A stretch of DNA of 64,000 bases from contig NC_008541.1 of NCBI RefSeq assembly GCF_000196235.1, positions 310,001 through 374,000 of the forward strand. Reading direction: 5' to 3'. How positions within the stretch are numbered: position 1 is the stretch's first letter; each line of letters starts with the position of its first letter. Origin of the DNA: Arthrobacter sp. FB24. GTDB taxonomy: Bacteria > Actinomycetota > Actinomycetes > Actinomycetales > Micrococcaceae. Below, one piece after another: positions 54,478-62,443 of the stretch. The position numbers and the translations under genes are program-made. The notes under the pieces were generated by a model. It saw only the letters and a program-made list of their open reading frames with translations, made no database searches and had not been told where the DNA came from.

Positions 54478-55332
54478 TCACCGCGTGATCAGCACGTTGC
54501 ACAGTGCCCGCTCCAACGCCGAAGACACAGTGCTCCCCGGATGTCCCTCGCGGTGATGCGCACCCAGGACCAGGACGTCGGCCTGCGCCGCGGCGGCCAG
54601 GAGTTCCTTTGCTACCGGGTGGCTCTCCAGCAGGATGCCCTCCACCGGGACGTCGGGGGCAAGGCTCCGGGCCAGTTCCACGGCCTGGTCCAGCAGCTCC
54701 TTGCCGTGGAGCGGTGCATGCCGCCCGTGTTGTGCCTGGTGCTGGTCCCCGGCCACATGGATCAGCTGCAGCGGGACATTCAAGCCGGCCGCCATGCGGG
54801 CCGCCTCCGCCACCACCTTCGTGTGCCGCGGTTTTTCGTCTATTCCGGCCGCTATTGGCTGTCCGGGACGGCCCGGGTAGCGGACCACCATGAGGGGACA
54901 GGGGGAGTGGACGGCCAGGTCGAGGCAGGCGGAACCTACCAGCTGGCCCAGGAACCGGCCCATGCCGCGGTGGCCCACGGCGAGCACGCCCGCGCCTTCC
55001 GCCGCAAAGCGGAGGACCTGGGCGGGGAGCCCGGGCTCAATAACGCCGTCGATGACCACCGTGGCCTTCAGTCCGGCCGTAACCGAGCGGGCCAGGTCCA
55101 GGCCTTCCTGGAGGGTGGCCTCGGCGGCATGCCTCAGCCCGCTGCCTTCAACGCCTTTGACCGGACCAAGATTCTTGGTGAAGACGGGCCATACCCACGC
55201 GTGGACGATCTTCAATGTCCGGTTCGTGGCGGCGGCGTGCCCGGCGGCCCACCGGACGGCCAGCTGGGACGGTTCGGATCCGTCATAGCCCACCGCGACC
55301 GGTCCGCCCGGATTCCGTGCTGGAGCCGGCAT
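54478..55332 (-). CDS. Tandem universal stress protein
   Basis: A 284-residue protein with two USP domains (about 10-145 and 150-284). The first keeps the ATP-binding motif GHRGMGRFLGQLVGS; the second is less typical (GAHHREGHPGSTVSSAL). I use the ATG at 55332 since GGGGAGG lies 4 nt before it. Tandem USPs occur in mycobacterial dormancy regulons. It shares its transcript with the alcohol dehydrogenase. Confidence 0.88.
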   Translation of the reverse strand: MPAPARNPGGPVAVGYDGSEPSQLAVRWAAGHAAATNRTLKIVHAWVWPVFTKNLGPVKGVEGSGLRHAAEATLQEGLDLARSVTAGLKATVVIDGVIEPGLPAQVLRFAAEGAGVLAVGHRGMGRFLGQLVGSACLDLAVHSPCPLMVVRYPGRPGQPIAAGIDEKPRHTKVVAEAARMAAGLNVPLQLIHVAGDQHQAQHGRHAPLHGKELLDQAVELARSLAPDVPVEGILLESHPVAKELLAAAAQADVLVLGAHHREGHPGSTVSSALERALCNVLITR

Positions 55333-55356
55333 GGAACCTCCCCTCATAGACGGGGG

Positions 55357-55390
55357 CGGCGCAATGTCCACCCGGGCGCAATGTCCACCC
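55357..55390. repeat. Two direct repeats with DosR-box-like cores, USP promoter region
   Basis: GCGCAATGTCCACCC occurs at 55359-55373 and 55376-55390, a 15-bp direct repeat with 17-bp period. The second copy in context (GGGCGCAATGTCCA, 55374-55387) matches about 9 of 14 positions of the DosR core. Confidence 0.5.
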
Positions 55391-55416
55391 AGTAGAGACC
55401 GGGCATGCGGTTTGCG

Positions 55417-56550
55417 CTAGGGGCTTTGGTCCTGTTCGCGGTCCCGGCGCTCGCGCTCGTGGCGTTCACGCAGGTCGCGTCCCCGCCGGATGTCCTCTTC
55501 CTCCCGGACCTGCAGCTTGTCGCTCTGCTTGGTGTCCCGCGGCGGCAGCTGGATGGTTTCTTCTGCCTCGATGCCGGCCTGGAGCTGGCGGCCGCGCTCC
55601 ATCTCGGCGTCGAACTCGGCCCCGAACAGCAGGGACATGTTCAGGATCCACAGCCACAGCAGCGCGATGATCACACCGCCGATGGCGCCGTAGGTCTTGT
55701 TGTAGCTGTTGAAGTTGGCGACGTAGAAGCCGAATGCCAGGGACGCCAGCAGGAAGACCACGAGGGCTATGGCCGATCCCATGCTCATCCAGCGGAATTT
55801 CGGCTGCTTGACGTTGGGGGTGGCGTAGAACAGGACGGCAATCGCCGCGATGACCAGCACCAGCATCACCGGCCATTTGGCGATGTTCCAGACGGCCAGG
55901 AAGGCGTCGCCGAGGCCGATCACGTTCCCGACGGACTCCGCCACCGGACCGCTGAGCACGAGCATCGCGGCCAGCACGACGACGATCAGCAGGTTAACGA
56001 CAGTGACGCCGAGCATGGTGCCCCGGAGCTTGAGGAACGGTCTGCCCTCGTCGACCTCGTACACCCGGTTCATGGCGCGGCCGAAGGCGCCTACGTAGCC
56101 CGACGCGGACCACAGTGCGGTGAGGAGTCCAATGACCAGCGTGAAGCCGGCCGCCGGGGAGCTTGACAGGTCTTCAACCACGGGGCGGATCGTGTTTACG
56201 GTGTCACCCGGTGCTATGCCCTGCACGATGTCGAGAAGCCCGGACGTCGTCTTCTGGGCGTCGCCGAAAATACCGAGCAGGGAGACCAGTGCCAACAATG
56301 CCGGGAAGATTGAGAGGACCGAATAGTAAGTCAGTGCGGCAGCGAGGTCCGGGCACTGGTCTTTGGTGAACTCCCGGAAGGTCTTCTTCGCGATGTACTT
56401 CCACGACGGCTTGCTGACATCGGCGGGACTGTCCGGTTTGCGGGAATCATCCGGCGCAGGCGCAGTGCGGGCTTTGGCAGTGCTGCTCTCTTGCGTTTCA
56501 GCGTCGGGGCGGGCTGCGGTGCCGTTCTCGGTGGCAGGGTTCTTAGCCAT
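55417..56550 (-). CDS. YihY/BrkB family membrane protein
   Basis: A 377-residue protein with about six helices and the family landmarks DQCPDLAAALTYYSVLSIFP, SASGYVGAFGRAMNRVYEV and YGAIGGVIIALLWLWILNM. Both termini are hydrophilic, the N-terminal 45 residues rich in Ala, Ser and Asp, the C terminus very charged (RRGRDLRERHERERRDREQD). Read from the ATG at 56550; a longer frame exists. The family is often called ribonuclease BN or virulence factor BrkB, but its biochemical role is not clear. Confidence 0.87.
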   Translation of the reverse strand: MAKNPATENGTAARPDAETQESSTAKARTAPAPDDSRKPDSPADVSKPSWKYIAKKTFREFTKDQCPDLAAALTYYSVLSIFPALLALVSLLGIFGDAQKTTSGLLDIVQGIAPGDTVNTIRPVVEDLSSSPAAGFTLVIGLLTALWSASGYVGAFGRAMNRVYEVDEGRPFLKLRGTMLGVTVVNLLIVVVLAAMLVLSGPVAESVGNVIGLGDAFLAVWNIAKWPVMLVLVIAAIAVLFYATPNVKQPKFRWMSMGSAIALVVFLLASLAFGFYVANFNSYNKTYGAIGGVIIALLWLWILNMSLLFGAEFDAEMERGRQLQAGIEAEETIQLPPRDTKQSDKLQVREEEDIRRGRDLRERHERERRDREQDQSP

Positions 56551-56631
56551 TGGAATCTTCTTTCGTGGTAAAGCGCAGCGGCCGGCTGCCCACCGCGTCA
56601 GCGAGGGCAACCGGCCGTCTTCCGGGGCGGG

Positions 56632-57228
56632 CTACACCTGTTGGACGTTGTCCTTGGCGTCTGCGGCGCGGTACTTCACGTCGTCCACTGCACCCTGGCC
56701 TTCGGCCTTGACGTGGTCCGTCGCTTCCATGGCGGTTGCCTTGACATTCTCCATGGCATCCTGTGCCGGGGCCTTCAGGCCCTGGGCAACGTCCTTGGCA
56801 GCTTCGGTCAGCTCCGTGGTGAGCGGCTCGGCCTTCGTCTTGAGGGCATCGGCGGCCTCGCGCTCCTTCTCGCTCGCCGGGATCAGCGAGGAGAACAGCA
56901 TCCCGGCGCCGAAGGCGATCAGGCCTGCAGCGAGTGGGTTGCCCTGCGTCTTGGCGCGGACCTGGCGGGGAGTGTCCCCGATGGCCGTACCGGCGTCCGA
57001 AAGGTGGGCTCCCGCACTGCCGGTGCCGGAATGCACCCGGTCAGTGGCGTGCTCAGCTGTTCCCATGACTTTCTCCTTTACTCCGAACACGGCGTCCTTA
57101 ACCTTGTCCGTCTGCCGGTGGACGATGTTCGACGGGGTGACTTTGTCCGCCACGGCGTCGACATTGGTGCCGAGCCGCGCGCGGGTTGCTTCGATGTCGG
57201 CGCGGATGGCGTCCGGGTTTTCACTCAT
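56632..57228 (-). CDS. DUF3618 domain protein with helical repeats
   Basis: A 198-residue protein with the DUF3618 opening (PDAIRADIEATRARLGTNVD), a hydrophobic segment (about 115-130, LAAGLIAFGAGMLFSSLIP) and a C-terminal amphipathic helical stretch with LEA-like character (AQDAMENVKATAMEATDHVK). These proteins sit beside holin-like and BrkB genes in actinobacteria and are thought to relate to the envelope. Function unknown. Confidence 0.82.
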   Translation of the reverse strand: MSENPDAIRADIEATRARLGTNVDAVADKVTPSNIVHRQTDKVKDAVFGVKEKVMGTAEHATDRVHSGTGSAGAHLSDAGTAIGDTPRQVRAKTQGNPLAAGLIAFGAGMLFSSLIPASEKEREAADALKTKAEPLTTELTEAAKDVAQGLKAPAQDAMENVKATAMEATDHVKAEGQGAVDDVKYRAADAKDNVQQV

Positions 57229-57261
57229 CGTGTGTACCTCGAGCTCTCTTTGTGCCTGGGT

Positions 57262-57684
57262 CTAGTGGCTGGGTTTAAGGGTGGGAGGTATTTCCTGGAG
57301 CGTCTCCGCTGTCTGCGGCATGCCCTTGATCGCGTTCAGCTGCTTACGGCCAACGGATGCCAGGACGGCGGCGACGATGCCCCAGATCACGGCGAGGACG
57401 ACGGCGGACCAGCCGAGTCCCATGACCGTTCCCAGCGCCCACCAGAGGGCCAGGGAGAGGAACAGGAGGACAAAGTGGCCTGCCACTCCGGCCCCGGCCA
57501 ACATCCCGCCGCCTTTTCCGGCACGGGAAGCCGACTGCTTCAGTTCGGCCTTGGCAAGTTCCACCTCCTGGCGCATCAGCGTGGAGATGTCCCGCGTCAC
57601 GTCGCCGAGCAGGTCACCGAGGGAGGTGTTATCCGCTTTGACGTGCGCCGCCTCGGGAGTGGTTTCCGGAAATTGACTGCTCAT
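57262..57684 (-). CDS. Holin-X/DUF1469-like membrane protein
   Basis: A 140-residue protein with a cytoplasmic N-terminal helix (LLGDVTRDISTLMRQEVELA) and two membrane helices (about 60-115). This fits the actinobacterial holin superfamily X / DUF1469 group. There is no phage context, so it is a cellular envelope protein. It starts inside the stop of the upstream gene (ATGA), so it is translated together with it. Confidence 0.82.
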   Translation of the reverse strand: MSSQFPETTPEAAHVKADNTSLGDLLGDVTRDISTLMRQEVELAKAELKQSASRAGKGGGMLAGAGVAGHFVLLFLSLALWWALGTVMGLGWSAVVLAVIWGIVAAVLASVGRKQLNAIKGMPQTAETLQEIPPTLKPSH

Positions 57685-58640
57685 CGCTGCCCTCCGCGCA
57701 GGGGGTCGTCACGGTACGGATCGTCCGCGAGGGGGTCGGTGGCCAGCGGGTCCTTAGCCAGCGGGTCTGCGGCCCACTGGTCCTGCCCGGTTCCCTCGTC
57801 CGCCAGCGGGTTGGGCGGGTACGTGTCCTCCGAATAGCTGTCGGCGCCGGTCCGCTCGTCGGTATAGGCGCTGGTGCCGGCATAGCTGCCGGCGCCTGCT
57901 CCGGCGACGGACAGGCCGGCCGTGTTGGCATCGGGGGCCGGCATCTGCACCGGCGGCGGGGGAACTGCTGTCCCGGTGTCGGGAACGTAGCCGGGCACGC
58001 TGGAAATCGGAGCCCGTGAGGTGCCGCCGCTGAGCGTAGCGCCTGTCGAGTCCGGTGCCCCGGCACTGAGGCTGCGCGTCAGCCTGCCGGCGAGGATTCC
58101 GGCTCCGGCCGCCAGCATCAGGAATGTTCCCGGGCGCTGCCGGGCGAATGTCTTCACTTCGTCGAGCAAGGATCCGGGATCCCGGCCTTCCAGCCATGAC
58201 GCCACAGAGGCGGACCGGTCCGCCGCCTGGCGGATCAGGTCAGTGGCCACGCCGGGCTGATCGGAGGCGTCAGCCATGGTGCGGAGCTCGCCGGAAATCG
58301 AGTGGAGGCCCTTGGCCACCTTCTGCTGCTGGGTACCGGCCTGGTCCGTCAGGTCCGTCCTCGCCTGGTGGAACAGATCCTTGGCGTTTGCTTTGACCTC
58401 ACCGGCGACATTGGCTGCCTCGGCTTTAGCTGTTTCCGCTACGTGCTGGGCGGAGTCTGTCGCCTGATGGGCAACGTCCCCGGCCTCGTGCTTGGCCGTC
58501 TCCGTCTTCGACGTGCCTTGCGGTGCCGCGTAGGAGGTGTCATAGGCGGCGTCGGTTTCCGGCGTCGCCGGGACGGCCGTTTGCTCTGCGACCCCAGGGG
58601 TGCCGTAGCTACCGTCCTGTGGCCATCGGTTCTCTGTCAT
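57681..58640 (-). CDS. Low-complexity Ala-rich protein with single hydrophobic segment
   Basis: A 319-residue protein read from the ATG at 58640. Residues about 45-110 are Ala/Glu/Lys helical repeats with LEA-like composition (KAEAANVAGEVKANAKDLFH). A hydrophobic stretch lies at about 178-200 (GTFLMLAAGAGILAGRLTRS). The C terminus has repeated PLA-DP units (PLAKDPLATDPLADDP). I cannot name a function. It heads the operon with the holin-like and DUF3618 genes and lies below tandem palindromes. Confidence 0.75.
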   Translation of the reverse strand: MTENRWPQDGSYGTPGVAEQTAVPATPETDAAYDTSYAAPQGTSKTETAKHEAGDVAHQATDSAQHVAETAKAEAANVAGEVKANAKDLFHQARTDLTDQAGTQQQKVAKGLHSISGELRTMADASDQPGVATDLIRQAADRSASVASWLEGRDPGSLLDEVKTFARQRPGTFLMLAAGAGILAGRLTRSLSAGAPDSTGATLSGGTSRAPISSVPGYVPDTGTAVPPPPVQMPAPDANTAGLSVAGAGAGSYAGTSAYTDERTGADSYSEDTYPPNPLADEGTGQDQWAADPLAKDPLATDPLADDPYRDDPLRGGQR

Positions 58641-58697
58641 CTTCGCACTCTCTTTCCAAGAAGGTCGGCTGCTGATCAAGAACCAGCAATAACTGGC

Positions 58698-58733
58698 TAC
58701 TAAATAGTAAGCATGATTACTATCAGATAGTAA
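58698..58733 (-). promoter_or_regulatory. Tandem palindromes upstream of the envelope-stress operon
   Basis: TACTA-AA-TAGTA (58698-58709) and TTACTAT-CAG-ATAGTAA (58717-58733) are both perfect. Their centres are about 21 bp apart, two helical turns. Between them, 58705-58722 reads TAGTAAG-CATG-ATTACTA, a one-mismatch version of the TAAG-N4-CTTA palindrome. The region lies 58-93 bp upstream of the 58640 start. Confidence 0.55.
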
Positions 58734-58758
58734 GTACCCTTGGTGTATTAGTTTTTTT

Positions 58759-58782
58759 GGCCCGGAATTTTCCGGCCGGGCC
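58759..58782 (-). terminator. Hairpin after the epimerase gene
   Basis: GGCCCGG (58759-58765) pairs with CCGGGCC (58776-58782), 11 bp past the stop of the minus-strand epimerase gene. On that strand the hairpin is followed by A residues rather than U, so it is not a standard intrinsic terminator, though U-less hairpins are common in actinobacteria. Confidence 0.4.
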
Positions 58783-58793
58783 GTCGCCGCGGA

Positions 58794-59828
58794 CTAGCTT
58801 CGCGGGGTCAGTGGGGGAGAGCCTTCTGTGCCGCGACCGGCCGTCAGTCCTTCCAGCACCTCCCGAATGGCGTCCACGGAGGACGTGCGCGGCTCCCATC
58901 CAAGTACGCCGCGGGCGCGGTGTGTGTCCATGACAGGCGCTCCTTCGGCCATGGCAATCCACCCGGCGTCAGTTGGCTGCAGGCGAAGCCGCCAGCTCAG
59001 GTCCACGGCTGCGCGGACGAGTCCGAACGGTATGGGAAGCCACCGCACAGCCTGGAAGATCCGCGCCAGTTCCACCGGCGTGATGACGGGTTCGGCGGCA
59101 ATGTTGAACGCGCCGGCGGCGCGCCGATCCAGGACGCGCCAATAGGCGTCCGCGACGTCGTCAGCGTGGACTGCTTGAAAGGCCAGCCCGCGAGGTAGGG
59201 GAATGATCGGCAGCCTGAGCTTCTGCGGCAGGAGCCGGGGGAGTGCCCGTCCCAGGAAGTACCGTCCGATCTCGCTGCCCGCCTCAGCCTGAAACGTAAG
59301 CGCCGGCCGGAGCCGGGCGACGGTGATGGCAGGATTCTCCGCCGCGAAGCGGTCCAGGAGGACTTCCTGTTCAGCCTTGTGCCGGCCGTAGTGGGATTCC
59401 CGGATGCCCGTGGCCGGCCAGTCCTCGGCCCGGCGCGTTTCCTTGCCCGAACGGGCGTATGCGCCCACGGAGGATGCGCACACCACGTGGCCCACGCCGG
59501 CTTCCCTGGCAGCCCGAAGCACGTTGGCCGTTCCCGTCACATTCGTCCGGTGCAGGGCGGCCAGGTTGTGGTTCGGCTGGAGGAGCCACGCGAGGTGCAC
59601 CACGGCATCCGCACGGGCGAGGGCCGCACGCAAGGGCGCGCCGTCGTCGTCCGCGATGTCCAGGGCGTGCCATTCCACGCCGCCGTACGGCGGTGCCGCG
59701 TGGTTGGGCGGCCTCCGGCCGATTCCCACGATTTCCAGGGTGTCGGGGCGTTCCGCCCGCGCCCGCTGGAGGCGCCGCAGCAGGGCGGTGCCCACATTTC
59801 CGCTAGCGCCAGTGATTGCGATCCGCAT
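58794..59828 (-). CDS. NAD-dependent epimerase/dehydratase family protein
   Basis: A 344-residue extended short-chain dehydrogenase starting MRIAITGASGNVGTALLRRL, with the NAD motif TGASGNVG. The catalytic Tyr/Lys are in SHYGRHKAEQE (YxxxK), with serine in CASSVGAYARS. The ATG at 59828 follows GGCGGAG. It could act on a nucleotide sugar or another substrate; the sequence does not say. Confidence 0.88.
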   Translation of the reverse strand: MRIAITGASGNVGTALLRRLQRARAERPDTLEIVGIGRRPPNHAAPPYGGVEWHALDIADDDGAPLRAALARADAVVHLAWLLQPNHNLAALHRTNVTGTANVLRAAREAGVGHVVCASSVGAYARSGKETRRAEDWPATGIRESHYGRHKAEQEVLLDRFAAENPAITVARLRPALTFQAEAGSEIGRYFLGRALPRLLPQKLRLPIIPLPRGLAFQAVHADDVADAYWRVLDRRAAGAFNIAAEPVITPVELARIFQAVRWLPIPFGLVRAAVDLSWRLRLQPTDAGWIAMAEGAPVMDTHRARGVLGWEPRTSSVDAIREVLEGLTAGRGTEGSPPLTPRS

Positions 59829-59924
59829 GCCGCTCCGCCCTTCCAAGAGCTGGAAGCGCCGGCCGACTTTTCGGTTCGGGCCGGCGCGTTGTGGTTCGGC
59901 ATTAACGCTACCGGCCATTGTTTA

Positions 59925-59938
59925 ATAAGCAAGCTTAT
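59925..59938. promoter_or_regulatory. Palindrome ATAAGC-AA-GCTTAT upstream of the sigma factor gene
   Basis: A perfect 6-bp inverted repeat, also readable as TAAG-CAAG-CTTA, 67 bp before the sigma factor start. It has the same TAAG-N4-CTTA core as the sites at 2592 and 37882. Confidence 0.5.
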
Positions 59939-60005
59939 GGTTTCCTACTGCTCTAAGTCTTGCCACAGGCTTTCGGTCGCTCCACGGGTAAAGGAACGAA
60001 CCATC

Positions 60006-60833
60006 ATGGCGGAATCCCAGCAGTCGCCACAGATCCTAAAACCGGAACAACCCCACAGTCATCCGGGCCGGATCCAGCAAACTTTCGAAAACCACCTGGT
60101 ACTGGATTACCTGGACCTCGCCGAGGCACTGGCAGCGCGCTTCCAGGCCCGCGGGCGTGACAGGGCGGACCTGAACCAGGTCGCCTACCTTGGCCTGGTC
60201 AAGGCGGCACGGGGGTTCGATGAGGCCCGCGGGGCCAGCTTCCCGGCTTACGCGGCGCCTACCATCACCGGAGAGCTCAAGAGGTACCTGAGGGACCGGT
60301 GCTGGATGGTCAGGCCGCCGAGGCACGTGCAGGACCTGCGGTCCGAACTCCTGCGCGCGGAACCGGCGCTGGCCCAGTCCCTGGGCCGCCCGCCCAGTGC
60401 TGCCGAGCTGGCGAGGGAACTGGCGGTTTCCCCCGAGGCCGTGAATGAAGCGACGGCGGCTGCGGCGAGCCTGCACCCGGACTCCCTCGATGCGGTAGAC
60501 GCCAACACCGATACTGCCCCGCTCGCCGAAACCCTCAGTTCCGGGGAGGACCCGCTGGCCCGCCTCGAGGAATTGATCTGCCTCAACCAGGCCATCCATG
60601 AGCTCACCGCGGAGGACCAGGAGCTGCTGTACCGGCGCTATTTTTGCGAGGAAAGCCAGGCCGAGCTCGGACGCCGATTCGGTGTATCGCAGATGCAGGT
60701 TTCACGGCGCCTTTCGCGGGTCCTGGTGCAGCTCCAGCGCTTGTTGCAGGACGGGGACTCCCCGGACTGGGGCTCCAAGGAAGGCACGGATCAGAGCAGT
60801 CCCAGCCCGCGCAGGGCCGCGAGCACATCCTGA
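60006..60833 (+). CDS. RNA polymerase sigma factor, SigB/SigF/SigG-type
   Basis: A 275-residue alternative sigma-70 factor without region 1. Region 2 is visible as LNQVAYLGLVKAARGFDEAR and FPAYAAPTITGELKRYLRD, region 3 as GRPPSAAELARELAVS, and the region 4 helix-turn-helix as SQAELGRRFGVSQMQVSRRL. This is the general-stress/sporulation type of Gram-positive bacteria. No anti-sigma factor lies beside it. AAGGA precedes the ATG. Its 3' end overlaps the convergent GT9 gene by 43 bp. A palindrome shared with dps lies upstream. Confidence 0.9.
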   Translation: MAESQQSPQILKPEQPHSHPGRIQQTFENHLVLDYLDLAEALAARFQARGRDRADLNQVAYLGLVKAARGFDEARGASFPAYAAPTITGELKRYLRDRCWMVRPPRHVQDLRSELLRAEPALAQSLGRPPSAAELARELAVSPEAVNEATAAAASLHPDSLDAVDANTDTAPLAETLSSGEDPLARLEELICLNQAIHELTAEDQELLYRRYFCEESQAELGRRFGVSQMQVSRRLSRVLVQLQRLLQDGDSPDWGSKEGTDQSSPSPRRAASTS

Positions 60834-61777
60834 ACGCCGACCCCCAGCAACGCCGGGTCCGGCTCATCGGCGAAGACATCCCCGCGGCGCAGGTCCGCGC
60901 GGGTCAGCACCACATGCGGGCCCGCCGCCGGCGGCCCCCACCGCTCCGGAGGAGCCGGACCGAACAGGATAACGGACGGCCGGGCGTAGGCAGCGGCCAG
61001 ATGGGCTGCCCCGGTGTCGGCCGAAACCACGACGCCAGCGTCGGCGATTACCGCGGCGAATTCGGAGAGGCGCTGCCGGCCGGCAACCACAGCTTCGTCC
61101 GGCAGCCCCGCCTCGCGGGCCACCCGGAGGGCCCGTTCCCGTTCGTCAGCGCTGCCGGTAAACACCACATTGTGTCCGGCGGCGTTCAGCGCCGAGGCTA
61201 CTTCGGCAAACCGTCCTTCGGGCCACAGTCGGCAACCGTAGGCTGCGCCAACGTGCACCACTGCCTCCGCCGCGCCGGGCCCGGCCGCCCGCTGGCCGGA
61301 AACGCGGGGCCGGTCCAGCCGCAGGTCGAGGGGATCTGCCTCGATGCCGTGCCAGCGCAGGAGCCGGGTCCACCGTTCCCGCTCGTGCATCTGTTCCACC
61401 CACGGCGGCCCGCCGACGGCAGGGCTGTGCGCAATCAACCGCCGCGGCCTGATGGCTTGCAGCAAGGCGGTGCTCTCGGGCCCTCGGCCGTGCAGGTTGA
61501 CCGCGATATCCACAGTGCCCGGCTTCACGGCGAGCGGGGTGTCCAGCGCGGCCGGGAGCAGTTCGAAGCCTCCCACCAGTTCAACGATGTCCTCCAGCCA
61601 CGCCGGACCCGCATAGACCAGGCGGTGGCCGGGGAAAGCCCGGCGGAGGGCGTGCAGGGCCGGGACCGACACCAGCAGGTCGCCAAGTTTGAGGGCGCGC
61701 AACACCAGCAGTGCCGGTTGAACGCAGGACGCCGCCGTGGAATCCGTTGTTGTGGAACCCGAAGCCGTGGAACCCAT
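60791..61777 (-). CDS. Glycosyltransferase family 9 (heptosyltransferase-like)
   Basis: A 328-residue GT-B enzyme with LLVLRALKLGDLLVSVPALH at the N terminus and VVVSADTGAAHLAAAYARPS near the C terminus, both typical of ADP-heptose:LPS heptosyltransferases. A Ser/Thr-rich N-terminal stretch (about residues 1-18) precedes the domain. The ATG at 61777 has GAGAGGG upstream. It is divergent from the rest of the cluster. Confidence 0.88.
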   Translation of the reverse strand: MGSTASGSTTTDSTAASCVQPALLVLRALKLGDLLVSVPALHALRRAFPGHRLVYAGPAWLEDIVELVGGFELLPAALDTPLAVKPGTVDIAVNLHGRGPESTALLQAIRPRRLIAHSPAVGGPPWVEQMHERERWTRLLRWHGIEADPLDLRLDRPRVSGQRAAGPGAAEAVVHVGAAYGCRLWPEGRFAEVASALNAAGHNVVFTGSADERERALRVAREAGLPDEAVVAGRQRLSEFAAVIADAGVVVSADTGAAHLAAAYARPSVILFGPAPPERWGPPAAGPHVVLTRADLRRGDVFADEPDPALLGVGVQDVLAALRGLGLL

Positions 61778-61888
61778 AGCTGTAACCCTCTCATTTCCGG
61801 GCTGATCGGACCCTTGGCTCGGGAGTCTAATCCGGGAAGGTGCTTCCGGGGGCGTTTGAGCAGCCGGTTTGAGGGGAACAGGGTGGGT

Positions 61889-62443
61889 ATGGCAAGTTCC
61901 AGCATTCCACCACCCAAGGCCGTGCTCTTCGACCGGGACGGCACCCTGGTCCGCGATGTGCCCTACAACGGGGATCCCCGGCTGGTGGCGCCGATGCCTC
62001 GGGCGCGGGAGGTCCTGGCCGGGTTGCGCGGGAGGGGGATCGCCACCGGAGTGCTCAGCAACCAGTCGGGGATTGCCCGCGGTTTGCTCTCCCGCGGCCA
62101 GGTGGACAGCGTCAATAGCCGCATCGAGGCGCTCCTGGGTCCTTTTGACGTCTGGGAAATCTGCCCACACGGCACCGAGGACGGCTGCGGCTGCCGCAAG
62201 CCTGCCCCGGGGATGATCCTCAGTGCCTGCCGGAGACTCGGTATCCGAGCTGCCGAAGCTGCCTACATCGGCGACATCGGCAGCGACATGGAAGCCGCGG
62301 AAGCCGCCGGGTTGAGGGGGATTTTGGTGCCCACCCCCCTCACCCGGCCCCAGGAAGTGGAGGCCGCCCCGGAGGTGGCAGCGGACCTGTCCGCCGCGGT
62401 GGCGCTCCTGCTGGGCCCCGCAGCGGGAGGGAACCGTCGATGA
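61889..62443 (+). CDS. gmhB: D-glycero-heptose bisphosphate phosphatase-like HAD enzyme
   Basis: A 184-residue HAD phosphatase with motif I FDRDGTLVRDVPYNGDP and the zinc loop CPHGTEDGCGCRKPAP (Cys-x-His, Cys-x-Cys), which is a GmhB hallmark. It dephosphorylates heptose 1,7-bisphosphate in the ADP-heptose route. Its stop overlaps the next GT9 gene by 4 nt. An in-frame GTG at 61883 is an alternative start. Confidence 0.85.
   Translation: MASSSIPPPKAVLFDRDGTLVRDVPYNGDPRLVAPMPRAREVLAGLRGRGIATGVLSNQSGIARGLLSRGQVDSVNSRIEALLGPFDVWEICPHGTEDGCGCRKPAPGMILSACRRLGIRAAEAAYIGDIGSDMEAAEAAGLRGILVPTPLTRPQEVEAAPEVAADLSAAVALLLGPAAGGNRR

Noticed and set aside
57262..57684. Prophage holin
   Set aside because: No lysin, integrase or phage structural gene is nearby; the holin-X group is a usual cellular neighbour of DUF3618 genes.
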